A DNA stretch of 41,976 nt from Pseudomonadota bacterium (GTDB lineage: Bacteria; Pseudomonadota; Alphaproteobacteria; Rhizobiales; Xanthobacteraceae), in contig JAFECJ010000038.1 in NCBI GenBank assembly GCA_018242205.1, forward strand, positions 1 through 41,976. The letters are read 5' to 3'. A model generated the notes under the pieces. That model saw only the letters and a program-made list of their open reading frames with translations, did no database searches and was not told the DNA's origin. The position numbers were made by a program, and so were the translations under genes. Positions within the stretch are counted from its first letter, which is position 1, and each line of letters starts with the position of its first letter. Below are positions 7,639-17,500 of this stretch, one piece after another.

Positions 7639-7989
7639 ATGACAAAGAACCTGCAACCGGATTTCCTCGACGCCGCGCTCAAGCGCGTGACGGCGCCGCG
7701 CCCGGCCGACGACGCTTCGGTCGCCCGCGTGCTCAATCGCCTCAGCCCGCCCTTGCCGCGGCAGAAGATGCCGTTCTGGAAGCTACCGGCGCTGCTGCTC
7801 GACTGGGAGTTCGCGCCGGCCTGGCCGCGCATGGCGGCGCTCGCCTGCAGCGCGCTGCTCGGCTTCTATATCGGCATCGCCGGACTCGATCGCTCGTTCG
7901 ATCAACTCGGTCAAACGACCGTCGCCAGCAACAGCGACAACGGCTTCTACGTGTTCGATCCCGAGCCGCTCTCCGGAGCACGCCCATGA
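7639..7989 (+). CDS. Small single-pass membrane protein, candidate anti-sigma factor
   Basis: A 116-residue protein with a cytoplasmic N-terminal half (about 1-66; Pro- and Arg-containing, with helix FLDAALKRVTAPRPADDASVARVL), one membrane segment (about 70-88, MAALACSALLGFYIGIAGL) and a short outer tail. I recognise no family. Its position immediately after an ECF sigma gene and overlapping a periplasmic sensor gene by ATGA is that of a CnrY-like anti-sigma factor, which holds sigma at the membrane through its cytoplasmic part. That function is inferred from context only. Confidence 0.75.
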   Translation: MTKNLQPDFLDAALKRVTAPRPADDASVARVLNRLSPPLPRQKMPFWKLPALLLDWEFAPAWPRMAALACSALLGFYIGIAGLDRSFDQLGQTTVASNSDNGFYVFDPEPLSGARP

Positions 7990-8471
7990 CGGCGACGCAC
8001 TTTACGCCGACCTCGGCGCGTCCCGCCACGCGCTGGCTGCTGCTGGGTTCGTTGGCGCTCAACCTGTTCTTCATCGGCATCGCGATCGCCATGGCTGTGC
8101 GGCATCCGCCGCCGCCACGAACCTGGGATCGCGATATTTTCGTCCGCACCGAACGGCTTGCCGAGGGTTTGCCGAAAGCCGATCGCGACATTCTACTGCA
8201 CGAGATGCAGGCCAATCGTCCGGCCATCGAGAAGACGCAGAGCGCCTATCGCGCGGCGCAGGAAAGCATTCGCGACAGCCTGCGCAAGGAGCCGTTCGAC
8301 ATCAACGCCATGCGTGACGCCATGAACGCGACGCGCGCGGCCCGCCAAGCTTTCGACGTCGCCATCCAGAGCGCCTTCGCCGGCGCCGCCGAAAAGATGT
8401 CGCAGAACGGACGCACGGCATTGGCGGACTGGCGGCACAACGGCGACCGGTCCGGGCGCGGCAAGCGATAG
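7986..8471 (+). CDS. Periplasmic sensor protein, ZraP/CnrX-like (Metal_resist fold)
   Basis: A 161-residue protein with an N-terminal membrane anchor (about residues 18-39, WLLLGSLALNLFFIGIAIAMAV) and a periplasmic all-helical domain (about 48-150). The pattern LAEGLPKADRDILLHEM...IEKTQSAYRAAQESIRDSLRKEPFDINAMRDAMNATRAARQAF...EKMSQNGRTALADWR is the four-helix layout of the CnrX/ZraP/CpxP-like heavy-metal-resist group. CnrX itself binds Ni or Co through an H-x3-H motif, absent here; only isolated His residues (HEM and WRH) are present. It may sense something other than Ni/Co or act as a chaperone-like sensor. It is coupled to the preceding gene by ATGA overlap and lies just ahead of the efflux genes. 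Confidence 0.82.
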   Translation: MTATHFTPTSARPATRWLLLGSLALNLFFIGIAIAMAVRHPPPPRTWDRDIFVRTERLAEGLPKADRDILLHEMQANRPAIEKTQSAYRAAQESIRDSLRKEPFDINAMRDAMNATRAARQAFDVAIQSAFAGAAEKMSQNGRTALADWRHNGDRSGRGKR

Positions 8472-8525
8472 AACAAATATTTCAGAGCGTGGCCGTCTTT
8501 ATTCGTTGTGTTGAAAGTTCGTTCA

Positions 8526-10007
8526 ATGCGTTTTGCGACTGCTGAACGGGGGCTGTTCGGAACAAAGGCGGCATGGCGCCGGTTGTCGACGATGCTTCTG
8601 GGGACGGCTCTGACTCTGACCTTGGGCGGCTGCCTGCTCTCGGACCAGCCGGAGCCGGGGCTCGACATCCCGGCGGCCTATCGCATCGGCTCGCGCGATC
8701 CGCGCATTGCCGAAGCGGCCCTGCCCAAGCTCAACTGGTGGCGCGGCTTTCGCTCGCGTGAACTGACCACGATCATCGAACAGGCGCGCGAGACCAATCT
8801 CGATATCGCCGCCGCCGTCGCCCGCATCGTCCAGGCCGACGCCAATTCGCGCATCGCCGGCGCGCCGTTGCTGCCGGATCTCACCCTCGATACCAGCGCC
8901 CAGCGTGCGCGCGGCTCGCGCAACATTTCGGCCAGTGCGCGCGACACCAATACCCTCACGGGAACGCTGACGGCGAGCTACGAAATCGACTTCTGGGGCA
9001 AGAACCGCTCAGCTTTGCGCGCGGCCGAACAGTCCGCCGTCGCCAGCCGTTTCGACCGCGAGGTGGTGGCGCTGTCCACGGTTGCCAGCGCGGCCAACGC
9101 CTATTTCCAAATGCTGGCGGCCCAGGATCGCCTGCAGGCGGCGCGCAACAATCTCACCAGCGCCAACCGCGTGCTCGATCTGATCAAGCAACGCGCCAAT
9201 GCCGGTACCGCCTCGGCGCTCGAGATCGCGCAGCAGGAAAGCGTGGTCAACACGCAGCGCGCCGCGATCCCGCCGTTGCAGCAGACGGTGGAAGCGAACC
9301 GCAACACGCTCGCCGTGCTGATGGCGCGGTCGCCGGAGAGCGTCCGCGTTCGAGGCGGGTCGCTGCGCGGCATCGCCATTCCGCGCGTCACGCCGGGCCT
9401 GCCGTCGGAACTGTTGGCGCAGCGCCCCGACATTCGCGAGGCCGAAGCCAACCTCGCCGCTGCCAACGCCAATGTCGAAAACGCCCGCGCGCAGATGCTG
9501 CCGAGCATCAGTTTAACCGCCGAAGGCGGCGTATCGAGCACGGTGCTGAAGACGTTGCTGCGGCCGGAGTCGACCTTGTACTCGGTCGCGGGCGGCCTGA
9601 CGCAGCCGATCTTCGATGGTGCCAAGCTACAGGGCAATCTCGATCTGCAGAAAGGCCGGCAGGACGAACTGCTGCAGACCTATCGCAAGGCGGTGATTTC
9701 CGGATTCTCCGACGTCGAAACCGCGCTTAGTTCGGTCCGACAGACCGGGCTCGCCGAACGCCTGCAGGCCCAGGTGGTCGAGAGTTCGCGGCGCGCCTAC
9801 GACATTTCGGAACAGCGGCTGCGCGAAGGCACGATCGATCTCGTCACCGTGCTGCAAACCCAGCAGACTTTGTTCAATGCGCAGGACGCGCTGACGCAGG
9901 CGCGGCTGGCGCACGTGCAGGCCATTGTCAGCCTGTATCAGGCGCTCGGTGGGGGCTGGTCGCCGAAACCCAAGATAACCGAAGAGAACCAAAGCCAGCC
10001 CCAATGA
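8526..10007 (+). CDS. NodT-family outer-membrane efflux lipoprotein (TolC-like)
   Basis: The outer-membrane channel of the RND system, 493 residues from the ATG at 8526. The signal sequence carries lipobox LTLGGC, with lipidated Cys at about residue 36. Two OEP repeats follow (about 85-270 and 290-470), with coiled-coil stretches such as SAANAYFQMLAAQDRLQAARNN and YDISEQRLREGTIDLVTVLQTQQTLFNAQDALTQARL, and the inter-repeat marker LLAQRPDIREAEANLAAANANV. The frame is also open to a GTG at 8508, and an ATG at 8592 right before the hydrophobic core is a shorter option; none has a clear ribosome site. It overlaps the adaptor gene by ATGA, so channel, adaptor and pump are co-translated. Confidence 0.9.
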   Translation: MRFATAERGLFGTKAAWRRLSTMLLGTALTLTLGGCLLSDQPEPGLDIPAAYRIGSRDPRIAEAALPKLNWWRGFRSRELTTIIEQARETNLDIAAAVARIVQADANSRIAGAPLLPDLTLDTSAQRARGSRNISASARDTNTLTGTLTASYEIDFWGKNRSALRAAEQSAVASRFDREVVALSTVASAANAYFQMLAAQDRLQAARNNLTSANRVLDLIKQRANAGTASALEIAQQESVVNTQRAAIPPLQQTVEANRNTLAVLMARSPESVRVRGGSLRGIAIPRVTPGLPSELLAQRPDIREAEANLAAANANVENARAQMLPSISLTAEGGVSSTVLKTLLRPESTLYSVAGGLTQPIFDGAKLQGNLDLQKGRQDELLQTYRKAVISGFSDVETALSSVRQTGLAERLQAQVVESSRRAYDISEQRLREGTIDLVTVLQTQQTLFNAQDALTQARLAHVQAIVSLYQALGGGWSPKPKITEENQSQPQ

Positions 10008-11287
10008 ACGTTAACATCCCGCACAAAGAGCTGATCAAGGACGCCGTAGCGCCAGCGTCGCGGCGCGGCGGCTGGCGGCGCTATGCGGTCTATCTCGCCG
10101 TCCTGATCGCCGTCGGCGCGGCGCTTTATTATGTGTTCGGTACATCGACACAGCAGCAACAGCGGCGCGGCCGTTTCTTCGCCGGCGATGGTCCCGTGCC
10201 GGTACTCGCCGCCAATGCACAGTTTTCCGACGTGCCGGTCTATCTCGACGCCGTCGGCACCGCGCGGGCGCTCAACACCGTCACGGTGCGGCCGCAGGTC
10301 GACGGCAAGCTGATGAGCGTCAAATTCAAGGAAGGCCAGGACGTCAAGAAGGGCGACGTGCTGGCGCAGATCGACCCGACCACCTTCCAGGCGACACTCG
10401 ATCAGGCCATGGCCAAGAAGGCGCAGGACGAGGCGCTGCTCTCGAACGCCAAGAACGATTTGGTGCGTTACGAGCAACTCGCCGCCACCAACGCCATCAA
10501 CAAGCAGCAGGCCGACACGCAGCGCTCGCTGGTGGCGCAATACACCGCGCAGGTGCAATCGGATCAGGCGTCGATCGAGAGCGCGCAGGCCACGCTCGGC
10601 TACACCACCATCCGCGCGCCGCTCGACGGCCGCACCGGCATTCGCCAGGTCGATGAAGGCAACATCGTCCACGCCTCGGACTCGACCGGCATCGTCGTCA
10701 TCACCCAGGTCAAACCGATCGCGGTGCAGTTCAACATCCCGCAGCAGGATCTGCAGCGCGTCAACGACGCCTTCGCCAAGGCGCCGCTGGAAGTCGATGC
10801 GCAGCGGTCGGACAATGATGCCATCGTCGACAAGGGCAAGCTGACGGTGGTCGACAATCAGGTCGATTCCACGACCGGCACGGTCAAGATGAAGGCCGAA
10901 TTTCCCAATGCGTCGTTGCAATTGTGGCCCGGCCAGTTCGTGAATATCCGGCTGCTGGTCGACACGCTCAAGCATGTCGTCACCATTCCGACCGGCGCGG
11001 TGCAGCGCGGGCCGAACGGCACCTTCGTTTACGTGATCAAGGACGGCGCCGTCGCGATGCGGCCGATCGTCGTGCAGAAGCAGGACGAGACGCTGACCGT
11101 GGTGAAGAGCGGGCTGACGCCGCCGGAACAGGTGGTGACCACCGGTTTCGCGCGGCTGACCGAGGGCAGCAAGGTCAAGGTGAGCACCGGCGACAGCACG
11201 CCGGCGCCGGCGACACCGCGGCAGCGCGGACAACGACAGAACGGGGCGACGGGAGCGAACGGACAGCAGCAGCGCCGCCAGCCATGA
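10004..11287 (+). CDS. RND efflux periplasmic adaptor subunit (MdtA-like)
   Basis: A 427-residue membrane fusion protein linking the inner-membrane pump to the outer channel. It has an N-terminal membrane anchor (about 27-46). The lipoyl half-motif VTVRPQVDGKLMSVKFKEG is at about 91-109, followed by an alpha-helical hairpin (about 125-200; AMAKKAQDEALLSNAKNDLVRYEQL) and the second lipoyl half GYTTIRAPLDGRTGIRQVDEG. Beta-barrel and membrane-proximal domains end near residue 385. The tail is low-complexity, rich in Pro, Gln and Arg. Best match by pattern is the MdtA group of multidrug adaptors. Both neighbours overlap by ATGA. No metal-binding His/Cys-rich segment is present, arguing against a heavy-metal (CusB-like) adaptor. 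Confidence 0.92.
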   Translation: MNVNIPHKELIKDAVAPASRRGGWRRYAVYLAVLIAVGAALYYVFGTSTQQQQRRGRFFAGDGPVPVLAANAQFSDVPVYLDAVGTARALNTVTVRPQVDGKLMSVKFKEGQDVKKGDVLAQIDPTTFQATLDQAMAKKAQDEALLSNAKNDLVRYEQLAATNAINKQQADTQRSLVAQYTAQVQSDQASIESAQATLGYTTIRAPLDGRTGIRQVDEGNIVHASDSTGIVVITQVKPIAVQFNIPQQDLQRVNDAFAKAPLEVDAQRSDNDAIVDKGKLTVVDNQVDSTTGTVKMKAEFPNASLQLWPGQFVNIRLLVDTLKHVVTIPTGAVQRGPNGTFVYVIKDGAVAMRPIVVQKQDETLTVVKSGLTPPEQVVTTGFARLTEGSKVKVSTGDSTPAPATPRQRGQRQNGATGANGQQQRRQP

Positions 11288-14200
11288 GCGTCTCCTCACC
11301 CTTCATCCTTCGGCCGATCGCCACGTCGCTGCTCGGCGTCGCGGTGATGCTCGGCGGTGCGCTCGGCTACTGGTGGCTGCCGGTGTCGGCGCTGCCGCAG
11401 GTCGATTTCCCGACGGTGCAGGTGACGACGCAACTGCCGGGCGCCAATCCCGACACCGTGGCGGCGCTGGTTACCGCGCCGCTGGAGCGCAGCTTCGGCC
11501 AGATCCCGTCGCTGCAGACGATGACGTCGTCGTCATCGTTCGGCATCAGCCAGATCACGCTGCAGTTCGACCTCGACCGCGACATCGACGGCGCCGCCCA
11601 GGACGTGCAGTCGCAGATCAGCGCGGCGCGCTCGACACTACCGAGCAACCTGCCCTATCCGCCGGTCTATTCGAAGGTGAACCCGGCCGACACGCCGATC
11701 ATCACGCTCGCCTTGCGCTCCGACAACATCGCGCTGCGCGACCTATCGGACCTGGCCAACACCATCCTGGCGCCGCGGCTGTCCGAAGTGTCGGGCGTCG
11801 GCCGCGTCTCGGTCCAGGGCGGCATCAAACCGGCGGTGCGCATCCAGGCCGACCTGTCGCGGCTCGCCGCCTATGGCATCGCGCTCGAGGATCTGCGCTC
11901 GGCCATCGTCGGCGCCAATGTCGCCGGCGCCAAGGGCGCGCTCGACGGCGCGCAGCAATCCTACACCATCGCCGCCAACGACCAGCTCGCCAGTGCAGCC
12001 GCCTACCGCAACATCGTGGTCGCCTATCGCAACGGCGCCCCGGTTTTGCTGTCCGACGTCGCCGACGTCATCGACGGCCTGGAGAACGACAAGGTCGGCG
12101 CCACCTATCACGGCAAACCGGCCATCGTCATCGACGTGCAACGCCAGCCCGGCGCCAACGTCATCGAGACGGTGCAGCGCCTCAAGAATGAACTGCCGCG
12201 GCTGCAGCGCACGCTGCCGGCCGGCGCCCAGCTCACCGTGGTCACCGACCGCACCGAGACCATCCGCGCCTCGATCCACGACGTGCAATTCACCTTGGTG
12301 CTGAGTATCGCGCTGGTGGTGCTGGTGGTGCTGATCTTCCTGCGCACCCTCCGCGCCACCGTCATCGCCGGCGTGGCGCTGCCTTTGTCGCTCATCGCCA
12401 CGTTCGGCGTCATGTATTTCGCCGGCTTCTCGCTCGACAATCTGTCGCTGATGGCGCTGACCATCGGCACCGGCTTCGTCGTCGACGACGCCATCGTCAT
12501 GATCGAGAACATCGTGCGGCACATCGAGAACGGCGAGAGGCCGCTCGAGGCCGCGCTCAAGGGCGCCAAGGAAATCGGCTTCACCGTCATCTCGCTGACT
12601 TTGTCGCTGATCGCCGTGTTCATCCCGCTCTTGTTCATGACCGGGCTGGTCGGCCGCATGTTCCGCGAATTCGCGCTGACCTTGACCATCGCCGTGGTTG
12701 CCTCGGCCATCGTGTCGCTGACCCTGACGCCGATGATGTGCGCCAGGCTCCTGCGCCGCGAGAAGGAGAAAGCCGGCAATAGACTGACGCGAGCGTTTTC
12801 CGACTATACCGACCGCACCATCGAGGCCTATCGCCGGAGTCTGGAATGGGTGCTGCAGCGCCGCCGCGCCACTTTGCTGGTGACGTTCCTGACCTTGGCC
12901 GCGACGCTGGCGCTGTACGTGATGATGCCGAAGGGCTTCCTGCCGCTGCAGGACACCGGGCAGATCACCGCCGTCACCGAAGCCGGCACCGACGTCTCAT
13001 TTGAGGAAATGCAGCGGCGGCAAGCGCAGATCGAAGCGATCGTGCGCGCCGACCCCGACGTCGCGTCCGTCGCCTCGGTGATCGGCGTCTCGACCGTCAA
13101 CGCCACGCCCAATGCCGGGCGGCTGACGATCAGCCTGAAGCCGCGCGATCAGCGCACCGATCTGGCGGCCGCCATCGTCGACCGCCTCAAAGAAAAGGTC
13201 GCCGGCATTCCCGGCATGACGGTCTATTTCCAGGCGACGCAGGACATCCAGATTTCGACGCGCTCGAGCCGCGCGCAATATCAGTACACGCTGACCGGCA
13301 GCGACGCCGACGAAGTGACGCAATGGGCCGGCAAGCTGGCGGCCAAGCTGCGCACTGATCCGGTGATGCGCGAAGTGGCCTCCGAAGCGCAGGAGGGCGG
13401 CCCGCGCATCCTGGTCAATGTCGATCGCGAAAAGGCCGGCCGGCTCGGCGTGTCGATGCAGAGCATCACCGATACGCTCTATGACGCCTTCGGCCAGCGG
13501 CAGATTTCCACGATCTACGGCCAGGCCAACCAGTATCGCGTCATCCTCGAGGCCCAGCCGCGCTATCAACAGGACCCGAGCGCACTGTCGAAGATCTACG
13601 TTACCGGCGCCACCACCTCGACCGGCACGACCTCGACCACCAGCAACACCTCGACCAGCGTCACCAATACCAACACCTCGGCGACGCCGAACACGGTGAC
13701 CAGTTCGAATCAGGTGCCGCTCGCCGCCTTCGCTCGTTTCGACCGCACCGCGGCGCCGCTGGCGATCGCGCATCAGGAGCAGTTCCCCTCGGTAACCATC
13801 AGCTTCGACCTCGCGCCGGGCTATGCCTTGAGCGACGCGGTCAAGGTGATCGACGCGGCGCAGCGCGACATCGGCATGCCGGCCTCGGTGAGCGGCAGCT
13901 ATTCCGGCGACGCCGCCGAATTCGCCAAGTCGCTAGCCGGCGAACCGTGGCTGATCCTCGCCGCCGTGATCGCGATCTATATTGTGCTCGGCGTGCTGTA
14001 TGAGAGCTTCATTCACCCGCTGACCATTCTCTCGACCTTGCCGTCGGCCGGCGTCGGCGCGCTGCTGGCGCTGATGCTCACCGGCTACGACCTCAGCGTG
14101 ATCGCGCTGATCGGCATCGTGCTGCTGATGGGCATCGTCAAGAAGAACGCCATTCTGATGATCGACTTCGCGCTCGAAGCCGAGCGCGAACAGGGCATGA

Positions 14201-14475
14201 GCCCGGAGCAATCGATCATACAGGCGGCCCTGCTGCGCTTCCGCCCGATCATGATGACGACACTCGCCGCCTTGTTCGGCGCGCTGCCGCTCGCGCTGGA
14301 ATCGGGCACTGGCTCGGAGCTGCGCAATCCGCTGGGCATCACCATCGTCGGCGGCCTGCTGCTCAGCCAGTTGCTGACGCTCTACACGACGCCGGTCATT
14401 TATCTCTATATGGAGCAGCTGCGCGCCTATCTGTCGCCCGCTCGCCCGCGCCGCGCGGCGCAGCCGGCGGAGTAG
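11284..14475 (+). CDS. RND efflux pump, inner-membrane permease 1 (MdtB-like)
   Basis: A 1063-residue proton-driven drug/proton antiporter of the HAE1 RND family. The start ATG overlaps the adaptor stop; the frame extends further upstream but inside the adaptor gene. It opens with the typical FILRPIATSLLGVAVMLGGALGYWWLPVSALPQVDFPTVQV. The proton-relay residues are visible: Asp401-Asp402 in GFVVDDAIVMIEN (TM4) and Lys954 in GIVKKNAILMIDF (TM10). Many segments closely resemble E. coli MdtB (PVYSKVNPAD, FGQRQISTIYGQANQYRV, VLGVLYESFIHP). An unusual Ser/Thr/Asn-rich insert occupies about residues 775-810 in the docking region. MdtB and MdtC form a mixed trimer in E. coli, and a second pump gene follows here. 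Confidence 0.93.
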   Translation: MSVSSPFILRPIATSLLGVAVMLGGALGYWWLPVSALPQVDFPTVQVTTQLPGANPDTVAALVTAPLERSFGQIPSLQTMTSSSSFGISQITLQFDLDRDIDGAAQDVQSQISAARSTLPSNLPYPPVYSKVNPADTPIITLALRSDNIALRDLSDLANTILAPRLSEVSGVGRVSVQGGIKPAVRIQADLSRLAAYGIALEDLRSAIVGANVAGAKGALDGAQQSYTIAANDQLASAAAYRNIVVAYRNGAPVLLSDVADVIDGLENDKVGATYHGKPAIVIDVQRQPGANVIETVQRLKNELPRLQRTLPAGAQLTVVTDRTETIRASIHDVQFTLVLSIALVVLVVLIFLRTLRATVIAGVALPLSLIATFGVMYFAGFSLDNLSLMALTIGTGFVVDDAIVMIENIVRHIENGERPLEAALKGAKEIGFTVISLTLSLIAVFIPLLFMTGLVGRMFREFALTLTIAVVASAIVSLTLTPMMCARLLRREKEKAGNRLTRAFSDYTDRTIEAYRRSLEWVLQRRRATLLVTFLTLAATLALYVMMPKGFLPLQDTGQITAVTEAGTDVSFEEMQRRQAQIEAIVRADPDVASVASVIGVSTVNATPNAGRLTISLKPRDQRTDLAAAIVDRLKEKVAGIPGMTVYFQATQDIQISTRSSRAQYQYTLTGSDADEVTQWAGKLAAKLRTDPVMREVASEAQEGGPRILVNVDREKAGRLGVSMQSITDTLYDAFGQRQISTIYGQANQYRVILEAQPRYQQDPSALSKIYVTGATTSTGTTSTTSNTSTSVTNTNTSATPNTVTSSNQVPLAAFARFDRTAAPLAIAHQEQFPSVTISFDLAPGYALSDAVKVIDAAQRDIGMPASVSGSYSGDAAEFAKSLAGEPWLILAAVIAIYIVLGVLYESFIHPLTILSTLPSAGVGALLALMLTGYDLSVIALIGIVLLMGIVKKNAILMIDFALEAEREQGMSPEQSIIQAALLRFRPIMMTTLAALFGALPLALESGTGSELRNPLGITIVGGLLLSQLLTLYTTPVIYLYMEQLRAYLSPARPRRAAQPAE
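13606..13713 (+). repeat. Degenerate codon repeat encoding a Ser/Thr/Asn-rich insert
   Basis: Within pump 1 this stretch is built from recurring ACCTCGACC and ACCAAYACC-like units and encodes residues 775-810 almost wholly as Thr, Ser, Asn and Gly. The paralogous pump 2 has only the short turn GNGNAQ at the equivalent place. The repeated codons suggest growth by replication slippage. Confidence 0.7.
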
Positions 14476-14478
14476 CGC
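14461..14478. repeat. 18-nt identity shared by the 3' ends of both pump genes (copy 1)
   Basis: CAGCCGGCGGAGTAGCGC occurs here and at 17670-17687, each time encoding Q-P-A-E-stop plus a few bases past the stop. The rest of the two C-termini differ. Confidence 0.6.
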
Positions 14479-14523
14479 ATGGCCGCGAAAAGTGGGAACG
14501 GGTTTTCGGACAAGGCCACGCGC
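14475..14523. repeat. Rhizobial-type short palindromic repeat between the pump genes
   Basis: A nested inverted repeat: outer arms GCGCATGGCC (14475-14484) and GGCCACGCGC (14514-14523), inner arms CGAAAA (14486-14491) and TTTTCG (14503-14508). The core GCGAAAAGTGGGAACG and GGTTTTCGGACAAG is a sequence I recall as a common dispersed element in Hyphomicrobiales genomes. It fills nearly all of the 62-base gap between the two pump genes and may modulate expression of the second. Confidence 0.6.
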
Positions 14524-14537
14524 GGAAAGAACGCGCC

Positions 14538-17500
14538 ATGAACTTCTCCTGGCCCTTCATCCGCCGGCCGATCGGCACGACGCTGCTGGCGATCGGGCTG
14601 TTCCTCACCGGCGCGGTGGCTTACGACTTCCTGCCGGTCTCCAGTCTGCCGAGCGTGTCGTTCCCGACGATCAGTGTCAGCGCTTCCTATCCGGGCGCCG
14701 ACCCGAACACCATGGCGGCCACGGTGGCGGCACCGCTGGAGCGGCGGCTCGGCGAGATTTCCGGCGTTACCGAACTGACCTCGACAAGCTCGCAAGGCAC
14801 CAGCCGCATCAACATCCAGTTCGACCTGTCGCGCAATGTCGATTCGGCGGCGCGCGACGTGCAGGCCGCGATCAACGCCGCGCTGAGCGACCTGCCAAGC
14901 GACCTGCCCTCGGTGCCGACCTTCCGCAAGGCCAACCCGGCCGCGGCGCCGATCCTCATCCTCGCACTCACCTCCAAGACCCTGCCGGGCAGTGCCATCT
15001 ACGACGCCGCCGATACGGTGATCGCGCAGCGCCTCAGCCAGGTCGAAGGCGTCGCCGAGGTCAGCGTCGCCGGCTCCGAGCAGCCGGCGATCCGCGTCCG
15101 CGTCGATCCCGACCGCATCGCCGGCATGGGCGTGACGCTCGAGCAAATCCGCAACGCCATCCGCAACGCCAACGCGCAAGGCCCGCTTGGCTCGTTCGAC
15201 GGCACGCAGCGCGCGGTCACCATCGGCATCAACGATCAATTGCGCCTGGCGCCGGAATACGACCCGCTGGTGGTGCGTACGGTGGACGGCAATGTGGTGC
15301 GGCTGTCCGACGTCGCCCGGATCACGCCGAGCGTGCGCAACACCCGCTCCGCCGGCTGGTACAATCGCGATCCGTCGGTACTGCTGATCATCACCAAGCA
15401 GGGCGACGCCAACGTCATCGACACGGTCGACCGCATCTACGCGCTGCTGCCCGAGCTCAAGCAATGGATCCCGGCCGGGCTCGATATCCATGTGTTGACC
15501 GACCGCACGCAGACTATCCGCGCCAGCGTCGAGGACATGCAGCTCACCCTCGCCGCCTCGGCGGTGCTGGTGATGCTGGTGGTGTTCCTGTTCCTGCGCC
15601 GCGCCGCCGCGACCATCGCCGCCGGCGTCACCGTGCCGCTGTGTCTCGCCGGCACCTGCGGCGCCATGTGGCTTGCCGGCTTCTCCATCGACAACCTGTC
15701 GCTGATGGCGCTGGCGGTGTCGATCGGCTTCGTGGTCGACGACGCCATCGTCATGATCGAGAACATGTTCCGCTTCATGGAGCAGGGCCACCGGCCGCTG
15801 CGCGCGGCGATGATGGGGGCGCGGCAGATCTCCTTCACCGTGGTGTCGATCTCGGTATCGCTGATCGCCGCCTTCATTCCGCTGCTGTTCATGGGCGGCA
15901 TCGTCGGCCGGCTGTTCCGCGAATTCTCGGTGACACTCGCCTTCTCCATTGCCGTCTCGACCGTGGTGTCGCTGTCGGTGACGCCAATGATCTGCGCGTA
16001 TTTTGTGCGCAAGCCGCCGGACAAGAGCGAGACCTGGCTCGACCGCCGCGTCGAGAGCCTGTTGTCGCTGATGCTGAGATTCTACGACCGGACGCTGCTG
16101 TTCGTGCTGGCGCATCGCGTCCTGACGCTGATCGTGTTCTTCGCCACCATTGCGCTGACGGTCGGCCTCTTCATCAAGACGCCCAAGGGCTATTTTCCGC
16201 AGGACGACACCGGCCTCATTTTCGGCGGCACGCAGGCCTCGACCGACATCTCCTATGAGGCGATGGAGAAGCTGCAACTGAAAGCGCTCGATGTCGTGCT
16301 CGCCGATCCTGCCGTCGCCGGCGTCGGCTCCTCGGTCGGCGCCTCCGGCTTCAATGCCTCGGTCAATCGCGGCCGGCTGTTCATCAGCCTGAAGCCGCTC
16401 GAAGCACGCAACAACGTGCCGACGCAGGCGGTGATCGCGCGCTTGCGCAACCGCATCGGCCAGATTCCGGGCCTGCGCGTCTTCCTGGTGCCGGCGCAGG
16501 ACCTGCGCGCCGGCGCGCGCTCAAGCGACTCGTCGTACCAGTTCACACTCTGGAGCGCCGATATCGATGCGCTGCAGGCCTGGGTGCCGAAGGTCGTGGA
16601 GCGGGTCCAGAAGATTCCCCAACTGACCGACGTCACCACCGATCGCGAACAAGGGGGCTTGCAGGTCAACATCAAGATCGACCGCTCCGCGGCGGCGCGC
16701 CTTGGCGTCCGCATCCAGGACATCGACAGCGCGCTCAACAATTCCTATTCGCAGCGGCAGGTCTCGACCATTTACACGCAGCGCAATCAGTATCGCGTGA
16801 TCCTCGAGGTGGCGCCGCAGTTCCGGCGCGATCCGAGCGACCTTTCGACGCTCTACGTGCCGGGCAACGGCAACGCGCAAATCCCGTTGTCAGCGGTGGC
16901 GACCGTCGAGCGCGGCATCGCACCGCTGGTGGTCAACCATCAGGGCCAGTTCCCATCGGTGACCATTACCTACAACATCAAGGAAGGCGTGCCGATCGCC
17001 GACGCCACCGCCGCGCTGACGCAGGCCGTCGCCGAGATGCACATGCCGGATTCGATTCGCACCGACTTCGCCGGCGACGTGAAGGCCTTCAAGCAGAGCG
17101 CCGGGGCGCAGCCTTTGCTGCTGCTCTCCGCCTTGATCGCGGTCTATATTGTGCTCGGCGTGCTCTACGAAAGCCTGGTGCACCCGTTAACGATCATTTC
17201 GACGCTGCCGTCGGCCGGTCTCGGCGCGCTGCTGGCGCTGCAGGTATCCGGCGCCGAGCTGACGGTGATCGCCTTCATCGGCGTCATCCTGCTGATCGGC
17301 ATCGTCAAGAAGAACGGCATCATGATGGTGGACTTCGCGCTGGAGGGCGAGCGCGTACGCGGCCTCCCGCCGGTGCAGGCGATCTATGAAGCCTGCCTCG
17401 CCCGCTTCCGGCCGATCCTGATGACGACGCTTGCCGCCATTCTCGGCGCGGTGCCGCTGGTGGTGGCGTCCGGGCCAGGCTCCGAATTGCGCCGACCGCT

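Noticed and set aside
8471..8497. ECF-type promoter before the outer-membrane factor gene (GAAC...CGTC)
   Set aside because: The spacer is 19 bases, whereas promoters of this class normally have 16-17, and the -35 lacks the leading GG. No matching site was found before the sigma gene itself.
9938..11299. Long antisense frame over the adaptor gene (453 codons)
   Set aside because: Shadow of the adaptor codons; no ribosome site, no domain, composition skewed to Arg, Asp and Leu.
14427..16277. Very long open frame antisense to pump 2 (616 codons)
   Set aside because: High GC gives long antisense frames. The translation is His/Arg/Asp-rich without any family pattern, and the sense strand is a clear RND pump.
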